DNA from: Aphrophora alni
Lineage: Eukaryota; Arthropoda; Insecta; Hemiptera; Aphrophoridae
DNA: 64,000 nt
Direction of reading: 5' to 3'
NCBI GenBank assembly: GCA_963513935.1
Contig: OY740774.1
Coordinates: forward strand, 29,841,949-29,905,948
The position numbers and the translations under genes were made by a program. Shown one piece after another: positions 38,437 through 50,275 of the stretch. Under the pieces are notes generated by a model, which was not told the origin of the DNA, did no database searches, and saw nothing but the letters and a program-made list of their open reading frames with translations. The stretch's first letter is position 1. Each line of letters opens with the position of its first letter.

Positions 38437-39624
38437 CTACATATTTCATAACAGCTACGATTCCAACAAAGATACTGATAAATAAAACTCTTAAAAGTAT
38501 GACTATAATATCTAGAACTTTATACATGTGACATTAAAATATGTTTTACGTCCGAAAACATTTAACTACAGACACTGGTTCGAATACTTTTCATATCGTC
38601 TCATCAATAACAATACTTTACAAAGGCAACTCACGTTTCAGTATGTATTCCTCTGATAAGAGACTATTTTCAAGAATACACTTAATTATATCTCATTAAT
38701 CAAGAAATATAGATAAGGACAGTGCACTACAATATGGCTTGACGGGTATTGTTGAAAATAAAAGCAAACATGTTTGACGACTGCTCTCCATATCTGTTAT
38801 AAGGTTACTCGGTCTATACAAGGGAATGGAAATATTTTATTTTCAGGATGGTAAGAGTTGTGGAACCGATAAACGTCATATAAAAATATTTATTTTAAAA
38901 TTTTTTATGTGTTTAACAATTCTCAACGCAAAAATGTTCTCTGATTTAAAAATTTACTTAAATCACATAAAAAGCTCAGTAATGTATTGAATGTAAAACG
39001 TAAAATCTATCAGTCAATAAAACAACATAAAAATTGGTAGCTTCTAAACGAAACCGATATTATTTTAAATATTTTATTTTTGTTATTGGAAAAGCAAAAT
39101 TGAAGGTTGATTGAGGAAGGTTGTTTAACCCAGTTAGTTTGGTTTAATTTTCCATTCTCAATTTAGTTTAGAGGAATACAATTTTGATACGTTTATTCTA
39201 TTTAAAAATGACGTCGTAAGTTGTTTGGAGTTTTTCATATAAAGTTCTTGTCTCTGTAGCTCATATTTTCACTTCCTTTCAAAGATTTATTGAGGGAAGT
39301 ATGTCTCTGTTTTAAACTCTAAACCAATCATTATTCTTCTACACTACCATATCAGTTAACATTATCACAACTAAAAATCTTAGTAAATAAAATCATGCTA
39401 GTTTCTCCGCTGTAATTATGTGCTTGTAAATGTATCTTATTGTATTTTTTTGGGGATCTGTTTTGCAACTTCCATTTAAAAATAAAATTGATTTTTTCGT
39501 GGAAGTCCTTATATCATCATGGATGTTGCATGAGTCCATATATCACAATATAGCAAGCAACAGGACGCCTGATGTAGCATGCGTCAGATATTAGCAGAGC
39601 TATAATGTTAGGGAGATTTATTAT

Positions 39625-39626
39625 AT

Positions 39627-39673
<47 letters not shown>
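39625..39673. repeat. (AT)n microsatellite
   Basis: About 42 bases of alternating AT preceded by TTATATTATATTATA. Present in only one unit of the direct duplication. Confidence 0.95.
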
Positions 39674-39676
<3 letters not shown>

Positions 39677-40999
39677 CCCCTAAAATGAAACAATTTAACA
39701 TTATCTGAATTTCAATAAGTTACATAATTATTCTGCTTTTAAAGTTATTTGTAATGTTAAATTGGTGGTATTAAAATATATTTTAAACGGAAAATCATTA
39801 CAATATGTTTTAATCAGACTAAAGTTAGTTTTAAAATTATTGTTTGCTATTATTTGTGTATAAAAAAATATACAATCAACTATCGTTATCAAGTGATAAA
39901 CCTAGAACATAAAAATGATAAAGACCAACATCTAGTAGTCTAAGGCTGTGTAAAATCTAAAACTATGCCAATAAACTAAATAACAACTCAGATCTAAAGC
40001 TAATAATAAGTATAATCAGGAAAAAAGTACCAGAAAACGACTGCACTTAAATATACTTCTTTATATCTCACTTATACATTATGTGAAAAATTATGTGTGA
40101 AAATGGTTAAAAATTCGATGTTGGCTTTGAAGACCTATGACCCAAACCAGCAGACCAATTTTTAATTTTTTTTTTAAGTAGATAAATTAAAGCCAATTAG
40201 TACAATAAGAAGAATGATATTTTTTGTAATCTCCCCCAAAAAGCAAGTTAAAATTATGCGTAAAAGGTATTAAAAAAAAAGTATTTTGTTTTTGGAGAAA
40301 AATGGTGATAAATGGTGGGTACTAGTGTAGAAAAGATGAAAAAAAATAACAGCATTTTTTTTTTTTTATTATTTTGCTCTAAGTAAATTAAACCTCATTT
40401 TGAGTTATTAAAACACTATCATAAAGTTAAGAAATATGAAAAGATTTTGTCACATTAAAAATTATATAAAAGTATGGACGAATTCATTTAGATGTATTTT
40501 AATTACCAAATGATATACTACAGAAACAACTCCTCAAAAAGGATGTTCCAACTAGTATATTCCTATTATGAATGTTTCTTTTAAAAAGTCAGAAAAGTGC
40601 CATAATCAATTTGTATTAACTGCCGATACTGATTGACGTGAGCAGTTGCAATCATAAGTTGTTTAGAAATATTTTTTAAACGTTTATCTTTATTTTTAGA
40701 GAGTATTATCAACGTTGGTTGGTGTGTGACGCTGAGACCTCAGCTATTAATTTATAAAATATTAACTGTAAACGACAGTTGGTTTTATATTAACTCTGTA
40801 ATTCAATATTTTTATAACATTGAACCGATCATTATTCAACGTAATGATCAATATATATGTGATGAGTAAATCACTCTTTAATATATAACACAATAAATCC
40901 TCTAAATAACTCCAATTCAAAAATACTCTTCTCATGATCAGTAGGAAATGCGTGTTTTATGTGAGTTAATAAACTAAAGGAAGATAAAGTTCGGACAAT

Positions 41000-41165
41000 A
41001 GCTAAGGTAAAATCTTTGTCCAGTAGAGATCCCAAGCGGAGATAATGAACACTGCTCTCCGTGCTTTGACTTCTTGAGTAGTGTAGAAGGGAGGGGGTGA
41101 TTGCACATCAAGATTACCAGGTTAACATTGATTGCGTTCACAATGTAAACTTTGGTAGTAGGACG
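41000..41165 (+). other. Conserved core of the direct duplication, copy 1
   Basis: About 165 bases that differ from 50.11-50.27 kb at only about one base in ten, while the flanks differ at about one in three. A hairpin with arms CGGAGA and TCTCCG (about 41036-41062) is kept in both copies although the loop differs. On the minus strand a frame with the residues YIV-AINVNLVILMCNHP is shared, but the copies diverge by a frame shift after this. It could be a separate younger insertion, a converted patch or a small RNA. Confidence 0.5.
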
Positions 41166-43509
41166 TATTTAAAGAAATAAAAGCTTTGTTTTCAGAAATT
41201 CACATTATGAAAGTAATAATTATGTTCATTTTTATTTGGTTTATTTTCAAAATTGGAAAGGGAATGGATTCGACTTGACTCTGAATTTGAAACTCTCCAG
41301 TTTAAGAAAAATAAAATCACTAGATCACATTTTTGCAGATGTTACGAAAGTAATGCTCAAAGATGCTCTCTAAAACTAAAACGTAGTGTTTTTCTATCCC
41401 AAAAAAAATACAAGTTAGGGATTTGTAGGTAAAACCCACAATACTGAAGTTATATCTAAAAGAAGAAGTTCCATAATGAATGAGATCAAGATGAGAATCG
41501 GGGATCGAATGTTGCAGTTTTGTGGGTTCAGTTCAGAACGGGAAGTGTGGGAAGTTTTGAAGCGTTTAATACAGCATGATGTATTTAAAATGGCCAGAAG
41601 TGGGCTAATAGATGGCAGCATTGGAGCCTATAATTTCGAGCTTCAAAACACTTCATCGAGAAGGCTTAACTAATTGGTATGTAAAATGAATTATGCACGT
41701 GCAGCCCCCCCCCCAGTAAATCTATTAAAATGATATTTGTATGGTAACTCCTATCCTTCATCTTACAAGTCAAATCCTAGAACTATCAACTAACTTCCTC
41801 CAACTTAATATCTGATTCTACATAATCTATTATGAGCTTAATCCTAAACGGATTCATTTCTAGGCATGTTTTTTAATCTCGCCCTTCTTACGTATGCAAA
41901 AAATTCACATATTTTCTCTAAATACCTCAATCAGGAAAGAGATACGACTCTTCAGCTTGGCTCATTGAAACCAAATCCTGACTCGTTCTATGCGATAGAT
42001 ATACTAAAAGGTAGTATCGAAGTGGTTGGTTTTTAGTGAGAAAGAATCTCACACTGAAGGAAGTATAGGTTTCCCAATGTCTGTGATGATATCAAACTTC
42101 CACGAACATAATGTTAAATATAAAATATTCAGAAATACGTAGAAGTTAATAATACAATATTTATTTCATACATAATTCTAATATAAGTTTTGTATTAAGT
42201 CTAAAAATATGATGAGCTATTAAATAAAGCAAATTGAATATAGATTTAAAACCATATTTCTCTAAGGTTTTAAAAATTGTTTTCATGAAATCATGTTATT
42301 AATTTTCCTAATGTAGATATTCATTAAGGTTTTTCTTTACACTATATAGAAGAGTGCCGTCAGAAAAGCTGTTTACACTCATCTCTACCAACACCTTTAT
42401 ATTTAAAACATTTTAAATCTGTTAGCGACAATCATTTAATGCGACATTGAAATCTAGAAAAGTCACATTAAAGATTATTTAATTGCGGGGACTTGGGGGA
42501 TAAAAGTTAATCGAAAAATGACAAGTAGCACGTATATACTTCTTATAACTTATTTTAAACGTCTCTGGGAGACAACAGAAATGACAAAAGTAAAAATAAA
42601 TTCTGACTACCCAAAACAAAATGGAGGCCAAAAGACTTAATATTTACGACGATAAAATGGTACAGAAGATTGACTCGGAAGGCAAGACAATCGATGCAAT
42701 TTTGAGAGGAGTGTTTTAATTCCCAATTTAAGAGAACAGATAGTAACAGAATGTAGAATATGAACAAACCAATCTTTTGCAAACGTTTTTGAACATAGAC
42801 TGTATGAAGGTACACGGAAAACAATTTGAGTATTTAATATGAGCTAAACATATATGAATGTCATTCAAGGCACATACCATTAAGTATAATTTAAAAAACA
42901 AAATAATTCTCTTGCCCGCTAATTGGTTTTGGTTGGTCGCAGTATAATTTTACTTACGTCATTTTTATTGTCTAGCAGAGACATATCATAAGACAAGACT
43001 ATACGTGCCATTTGAAACTTTTTAACAAACATCTCCCAACTGCCAACAATTAAATTAACTTTAGAATCAAACTCTCCTCTCACTTAAGACATTGACGCAA
43101 ACATAATTCAAACATATCACATATTTTAAAAAATAAGAATGGTGGTGGTTTCTTCCATCTTGGCATCCACCATCTATATATGTATATTACAGCTAATTGT
43201 AATATTACAAATCAGTTAATATTGAATTATACTTACCTTCCATAATGTATATTTATGTATATTCTATACAAGTTAGATACATTTATCTTTTCATTACCAA
43301 AGTGTACTATATACATTTTACATATATATGTAATATTAAATTAAGGTTAATTTACCATCTATTACTCAGTAATTATTTTGTTAAAATGTATACACCAATC
43401 AGTTTATTGTTCATACAATACATTTTCCTTTTGGCGTCAAGTTATATATAATGAATCGATTTCTGTACTATAGTACCTACTCGGATTTAAACAGGTTTAA
43501 TAAATTTTA

Positions 43510-43690
43510 CCGCAACTCTGTCCTGACTCATAGTAATTCTTATGAAAATGTCTTGTTGAGCAAAGCAAAGCAGGCCTAACGAACTTTAGAAACACTACGT
43601 ATAAAACAAAGACTTTACCTGCTACTATTTGTAATTCACTCAGTCCTGACGAGCCATAGTAATACTCTAGTAAAAACATTTCGTAGTTTT
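43510..43690 (+). repeat. Short local duplication
   Basis: About 40 bases around GTCCTGACTCATAGTAAT (43519-43536) recur at about 43641-43660 as GTCCTGACGAGCCATAGTAA. A related copy is at about 51.6 kb in the second unit of the direct duplication. Confidence 0.6.
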
Positions 43691-43979
43691 GCGACCAGAG
43701 TTTTTATAAAATTAGGGCTATGTGGCCGGGGGTGGTTCTTTAGGAGAGTTTGAGTTCGGGAAGGAAAATTGGGTATGGGGGAGATTAAAGTGACAGGTAA
43801 CCTCTACTACAGAAGTAGCCAGCAAGCTCCATAAGCGATTAAAAGTACGTTATTAAACATAATATGTTAACTAAAATAATTATGAATATTTTAATTAAGG
43901 AAATTACTCTATTTAAAACAAGTGGTCTATTAAACAGTATTAGGCCAAAATGGCCGGTAACTACTTATCACATATTTAA

Positions 43980-44340
43980 TTTTATAAGAAATTTTCAGAC
44001 GCACCTACGAAAACCCTGTGCCGTCTGACCCATCCCAAAGGGGGCTAATTAACAATTATATAGTGGGTGAACAATTTGGGAGATACCTGAAAATCGGTTA
44101 CCCTGTAGACTGAAGACATGCACTTCCTTAACACATCCGATCTCTCTTGCGGCTGGTGCACCACTCCTTCTCTGGGCATTATGCGTGATGAGGATTTTCA
44201 TCACCAAAGGAGGAGATAAACTGATTTGTTGCAATACGATTTCCCCTGAAATTTAACATACAGGTAACCCGCTGGGATATTTGTGAGGAGAGAAGGATCG
44301 CCGGGAAAAGGGAGGTGGTGAAAGGATTTCACCACAATTT
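43980..44340. other. G+C-richer patch with two hairpins
   Basis: This patch stands out from the A+T-rich background. It holds two short hairpins of similar build: GTGATGA / TCATCAC (44185-44204) and GTGGTGAAA / TTTCACCAC (44315-44335). Both have GGATTT at or near the loop. Three minus-strand frames overlap here (43.98-44.47 kb), one giving PFGMGQTAQGFRRC, loosely like the MPFGL-NA--F-R motif of reverse transcriptases. I think it is a piece of a transposable element, class unknown. Confidence 0.35.
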
Positions 44341-44834
44341 GTAGGGGGATTGTCAAATATGTACGTTGAATTAGAAACTTAAAGGAAAATTGTTTAGCCA
44401 ATGGCCTGCTCTTCTTTTTTGATGTTAAAACATAATTAGTAAGACCTCCAAGCGTACCAAGCCACATGGACAACTAGTTATTATAAAACAAAAATGTGTG
44501 ATTTCAATTGTAAGCTAAACTCGTGACTGAGTATTGTAAGTATTATTATCGATATTTATGGCACGAGAGTTTATATTGAAAAGTAGAAACAAGGTAAGCA
44601 GAATCTGAGATACAACTTAATGCTACGGAATAGAAAGTATTGCAAGTTGTGTGCAGTGAAGCGAGCAGTAAAATGTACAAAGTAAAGTTCTTGAAATAGA
44701 AATTTACTTTTTTCTTTAAAGTTGCAAGCACGAATGTAGACGGTACTTTGTTCCTTCGATATATAAGGGATGCAATTGATAATATATAGAACCGAATGTT
44801 TTTGTTTGTTTTTAGAATAAGATTAAATAAATGC

Positions 44835-44920
44835 AATCTGTTTCCTCTCTAAATGTATGTGATCTTGTCCACGTCATTGCACAAGTTTCATTACTTTCAC
44901 TGCATCGTTCAATAGTTGTT
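44835..44920 (-). repeat. Fragment of the end block of the repeat unit
   Basis: A short piece around TTTCATTACTTTCAC resembles the core of the blocks at 28.98-29.19 and 52.24-52.63 kb. It lies where the first unit of the direct duplication should carry this block, which supports the assignment, but the match is short. Confidence 0.4.
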
Positions 44921-46145
44921 TGGATCCTCAATTTGAATTGGATTCAATGTTTTGTGGTATTCTAGTATAGTTTAAATGACTTTGTATTTTAGATAAATTA
45001 CCAAATATGATATTCCTCAAATGAAAATGGTTTGAAGATAAACCCATAATGCGTCCCCAATCTGTATAATATAGTTTCATTAGCAAAGATATATTGCAAT
45101 TTAATAACATCAAAATCAATAACACATGACTCATTTCATGTTCATAGTTTAGAAGAAGATTAAAATTTTTTTAATAACAACTCATTAATAGTAACTATTA
45201 CGGACGTGCAATCCCAAGGGACATAGCAGCATATTTACCTTCTTTCAATTACTCTAGTGTTAGACCCCCCACTTTCATTTTCCTATCAGTTTTCTCTTAA
45301 CCTACTCTTATTCTCTTTAAAAATGACCCTATTTGATAATTTGAGTGATTGGAATCTTTTTTATGTCTTTTCTTCCATTATTATGATGAAAACCAATTAT
45401 CAACTAAAGTAACAAAACCTTAAATTAGTCATCTTTGTTATTCGAAAAGCAAAATTTAAGTTTGTTTGAGGAAATATAATCCAGTTAGTATGGTTTAATT
45501 TTCCATTCTCATTTATATTTCGAGGAATACCATTTTGCTACATGTACTGTATATTAAAAATGAGGTCGTAAATTTTTTGGAGACTTTCCAATAAAGTCCT
45601 TGTGTCTGTAGCTCAATATTTCACATCCTGTCACGGATTTATCGAGGAAAGTAAGTTTCTGTTTTTAAAATGGAACTAATAATTGTTTCACTACACTACC
45701 TCAGTTAACATTATTACAACCATAAACCGTATTTTATTAATAATAATTCAATATGTAACTTATTAATTAGTTAATAACAGATCTAATCATTTAATTATAG
45801 GGTTTTATTGAGCGTTTTTAATACTTATAATTGTTTAATCTATTGCAGTTTATAGCCAGATAATGTGCATCATAATATTGATATAATATCTAAAATTAAA
45901 ATGTACATTTTTAAAAATCAATTACTTTCTTTTATCTAATATACATATTGGTAAGACTGACCATAAAACAAACTTCATCGTGAGTTTAAAATTTAACCAT
46001 ACTCACTTGCATTCATCACTTTCAAGTGATATCACTCAATATTATTACTATGCATAATGAACACTTTCTACTTTCACTATATTTTTTTCGGCGCCATTGT
46101 TCTTCAAAAAAATGCCAACCTGTACCTGTACCCGTACCCGTACCT

Positions 46146-46146
<1 letters not shown>

Positions 46147-46174
<28 letters not shown>
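46147..46174 (+). repeat. Poly-T run with short GTACCT repeat
   Basis: 28 T residues preceded by four or five CTGTAC/CCGTAC hexamers (46117-46147). Possibly a retroposon tail read from the other strand. Confidence 0.8.
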
Positions 46175-46178
<4 letters not shown>

Positions 46179-46699
46179 AATGTGTAATTGTTTTGAAATG
46201 AAAATTATTTAAACGTTAAATAGAACTGCGTTAATATCTTACATATACTATTTCCACTTCCTCGCATATACGTTTTTCGGAAAAAGTAATATAAAGAGTA
46301 TAATATTTTACGTATGTTTTCAGATAGATCGGATTTGATGACCTGTGAGCCAAACAAGCAGACCCATTTAAAAAATACCGCCAAAATGTACCTTTAATTA
46401 CGATAAAAAGAATGCTATTAATTGCAATCCCCCAAAAAGACTGTTAAAAATTTCTTTAATGTCTATAGAGCTATAGAAACAACTAATAATAATTTAAAAT
46501 GACTCTACCAGTATTGTTTATATTTTATCGAAAAGTGGTGATTAACGATCAAAACTATTGTAGAAGACTTAAAAAATGTTATTATTCGGAAATAAATGTC
46601 GTAAAACTAAAATGAACTTTACCGCCTAAAAAACTTGAACTTCATAAAATTCTGTTTTGATTTTAAAATATTTTAGAATAATATTAAAAGCAAAAATTC

Positions 46700-46793
46700 A
46701 TAATTATTTGGAAAGTGCTTATTTATTGTTCTATACCCACTTATTTCCCATAAAAAGTATACATGGATAAACATTATATAAGGGGACACCTAC

Positions 46794-46833
<40 letters not shown>

Positions 46834-49500
46834 TGGACATAATAAGTGACCATTTTTTGAGACGTATTTACGAATATTATTTTAGTTTTTATAGTGTTAT
46901 GAGGTTTTTTCTATCTCTTTTTGTTTATTTCTTGATTGTAACCATTTGGTGATCCTTTGACTGTACCGTCGTGTTGAGGCAAGAGTCACTAATTCTTAGT
47001 ACAACACTTCAACTATACCGGCGTTTTTAGTCGATAGTTACGAGTACTCTTATTGAACACCACTTTGTCAACGCGACTACAATAAACTTTCCAAATTGAT
47101 CTGTTGGTACCTGTGGTGTCTGCTGAACTTTAATTAACTATTCTTGTAATTAGTCGTTTCTACTATCAGGGGTTTGTAGCGTCCACTGAACGGCCCCGGT
47201 ACTACAACAGGGTTTTTGCTATTTCTTGTATAAAAACATTAATCCAGAACACCTTATAGCAAAAATCATCTCTATTCCACGTAAAATCTTTAGCAGAAGA
47301 CCAGAGGATATGACTTAGAGAAATCCTCACAACCGCTAAGGTAGAAACTGCATCCGCAGTATTCATCAACGGAATTTGAGTTGGAGCCATCATAAAGCAC
47401 CAAGAAAACCCCCAAAATACAAACTATAGAGTAGGCAGGATTTTAAAAGTAAATCTACATATTACAATAAATAACAACAAATTTGTCTATTATTTTCTTA
47501 TTGAACAACTTCAATATATTGAAAACCACACATCTTAGAACTTCTGAAATACTTAACGAAAGTAAAACTCCTCTGGATCGCACTCAGTAGATTGATATAT
47601 CTATGTTGACAAAATTACGAGAATGTGATACTCCTCCTCCTTCATAAGACTAGAATCACTTTGTGCCCTTGTCGATTATTATTTCAACTAGGTACTAAGT
47701 AGAGAAGAAAATTCGGAGAGAGCATGTTGATCTTAGAGAATATCTGTTCTAAGACAAACCAACCAACACCTGGGAAATCATGACAGAAGCATAAATCAGG
47801 CTGTGGATAAAAAATTAAAATAAAGGCAGGATTCCTATCTGGTCATTTTAGACTTAGGGTACACCTTATAAATATCTGAGTAGTGAATAAAGAGACTTGC
47901 TGATTCTGCTAAGAGGGGAAGAAAACCGTATAAATTTTATTAGTATGATGTCTTTGAGTGGTGCACAAAATGACAAAAATTTAGGGTGGTATCAGATTGA
48001 TGTTGATGTGATATCACCTATGACCCCCCCCCCCTTTTCTGTGCTGCACTTCCTAAAGGAGTTGAGGATGGAAGATGGATAAGCTTCTATAGACTGTAAA
48101 TCACATGGCCTAAATTATAGCGGTACAATATTTTTCAAGCAAGAAAACAGCTTGAAACAGCTTGTTTTTTAACAAAACTTCATACTGTCAAACTTTACAT
48201 TACATGTTCATTGTTAATCTACCATCTACCAGTAGTACAAATTATTGGAGGGACAGATTAGTTAATAGGTTAGCCTTTGTGTTGTGTAGAAATGATTTCT
48301 GGAGAGATAATGCTTGTTGTTTTGTTTCTTGAAGCGTTTTTGACTTTTTGACCAAGAGAGCGTGCGTGTTGATTGGTTCTCTAAGGGTACATGTTGATCT
48401 GTTCAGAAAGGTTCGTTGATTTTATTCCTTATAGAGACACAATTTTAGATATAGTTCGCCAAACTAAATGAAATTCTGACACAAGATAAATAATAAAATC
48501 TAAAACCACTTTCCCCTATATTGCATGTAGGGGAATATAATTATGTGTCAAAATCTAACATGATTATTTAAAAATCAAACCAATGGAAAACTATCACACT
48601 TTGATTAGTATGAGAAATGTTAGAAAATTATGTACTAATCAATCAATAGTGTTAATGTTTAAAAAATTACGACGTGCTTTATTTTATAAAATAGAAATTT
48701 CTAGTGCTAAAAATATTATCAATCTTTGATAATCAGTGACAGTCAACATTGTCATATCCGTCAAATATTTCGAAGTAGAAGATAATATTCCTAATACTTT
48801 ACATATAATACTTTACATTTAAAAGCTCCCAATTTGTCTAGTACTTGGTGTTTACAAGTTTACTTGGTGTCACACACTTGGTGTGTGAAAGGTTCAATTT
48901 CCTTGGGGCCTCACAATTTTGCGATATAAGTGGGAATAAATGGTACAAAAACATTACATGAGTTTTTTTTTAAACAATCATCTACAAAAATAATATTCAT
49001 TCTCATCTTCTCTAAATCGTCTCTCTTCTATTTATTTTCCTTATTTGTGATGTATTTCGAATTGGAAAAGATTTGATATAGATGAGTTTTCTTTAATCAA
49101 CATCTTTTAAATCTAAAATAATTTCAACTGGATTATATTGCCCCATTTACTCGTTTAAAAACGTAAGTCCTACTTGATTGAAATAGAGTTTTATTTGATG
49201 ATTGTCAAGATGTAATTTATTTTTAATATTATTTTGGAAATTTATGTTATTATTAAATTTATATTAACTCAATTGGTACACTAGTTTGTTTAAATATTGT
49301 TCACATTAAATGGACGTTTGAAAAATTATATATTTTTTTATAAAAGGTCCATGAATGGTTTTGGGGGTTTTTTTTATGGATAACTTCCAAATTTGAATTT
49401 TCGGGTAGATCACAAAACATTTGTCATTAGATATTATACTTTAACAAACCTTAATCAAAATCTTCATTGGCAATTTTGTTATTTGAGGTAAATCATAATT
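46700..49500. mobile_element. Insertion of about 2.8 kb, type unknown
   Basis: This stretch is absent from the first unit of the direct duplication. A 35-base poly-T run (46796-46830) lies close to its left edge, as expected for a retroposed sequence inserted on the minus strand with its poly-A tail there. I saw no target-site duplication and could not recognise a protein on either strand. Frames at 47202-47393 (minus) and 47897-48082 (plus) have fairly balanced amino-acid composition but no motif I know. Short tandem repeats sit at 48.13-48.17 kb (ACAGCTTG) and 48.84-48.89 kb (ACTTGGTGT). Confidence 0.5.
46796..46830 (+). repeat. 35-base poly-T run
   Basis: An uninterrupted T run next to the left edge of the 2.8 kb insertion; on the minus strand it is a poly-A tail. 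Confidence 0.9.
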
Positions 49501-50109
49501 TTGTGATCTTTTTCTTACGGGAATTGCCCCTAATTTTGAGTTATCGAAACAATTTAAAAAATATCAAGACTTGATCAAAATTAGCCTAATTCTAAATATG
49601 ATAAAAAAAAATCGGTGAATAATATAGTTGTATTCAAATACAGAAAAAATTGACGACGGGAATAAAGTTTTGGACACAAAGTACTTGAGAACCAGATTAT
49701 GTATTCAAATTTTGAATATCTCGCGAAAAATAAAGAGAATTGGGATAATCATCTTTTTATTAATTGCTGACAATGACTGATGTGTTTGTCACTCGCGTTC
49801 ATAAGTTGTCTTAAGATTTTGTTTATTTTATTGTTTATTGTTAGCTTTACTAAATGTTTGCTTCAAATGTTTGAAATATAAATAGTTCTATATCCAATGA
49901 AGCGACACCGCGGGCACATCTTGCAAAATAACTCTATTAGTTGAATAAGTTTGATGACATTCTGAAGAGTAAAACACCCTTTACTACATCACCCAATAAA
50001 CGCTCTAAATCAATCCAAAATAAAAAAAACACCCTAATAACGATTAGGAAGAAATGAAGGTTTTATTGTGACTTAATATCAATTCAACTAAGAAACAGTT
50101 TGGACAATA

Positions 50110-50275
50110 GCTGAAGTGAAGTCTTTGACCAGCAGAGATCTCAAGCGGAGATAATGAGAACTGTTCTCCGTGCTTTGACTTCTTGAGTAGGGGAGGAGGG
50201 GGGAGGGTGATTGCACATCAAGATTACTAGGTTAACATTGATTGCTTTCACAATGTAAACTTCGTCTGTGGAACG
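50110..50275 (+). other. Conserved core of the direct duplication, copy 2
   Basis: Partner of 41.00-41.17 kb, with the same CGGAGA/TCTCCG hairpin and a G-rich run just after it. Its minus-strand frame (50141-50356) closes at a stop after the shared part, where copy 1 stays open in another register. The sequence is therefore better conserved than any protein it could encode. Confidence 0.5.

Larger units (their letters stand above)
33976..39044. other. Unassigned A+T-rich DNA
   Basis: If copy II of the repeat unit continued like the right arm, its later part should lie here, but I found no matching anchors. Only the possible promoter (38.2 kb) and an (AT)n tract stand out. Frames at 34062-34379 and 36605-36805 have no motif. 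Confidence 0.5.
39045..44920 (+). repeat. First unit of a direct duplication
   Basis: This stretch is repeated head to tail at 45.40-52.5 kb. Anchors (first / second): 39.085-39.35 / 45.44-45.72 kb; 40.06-40.45 / 46.28-46.70 kb; 40.61-41.16 / 49.76-50.28 kb; 41.27-41.66 / 50.34-50.71 kb; 41.72-42.42 / 50.76-51.45 kb; 43.50-43.76 / 51.59-51.78 kb. Identity is roughly 65-75% outside the core at 41.0-41.16 kb, which is near 90%. The frame at 41476-41673 is not open in the second unit, so it is not a conserved protein. The unit contains an (AT)n tract at 39.63-39.67 kb that is missing from the other unit. Confidence 0.75.

Noticed and set aside
38276..38527. Frame with alternating Tyr-Ile
   Set aside because: It comes from translating a (TA)n microsatellite.
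43985..44035. Peptide PFGMGQTAQGFRRC as a retroelement polymerase
   Set aside because: Only about 16 residues resemble the motif, with stops on both sides and no YxDD box nearby. Kept only as a weak hint.
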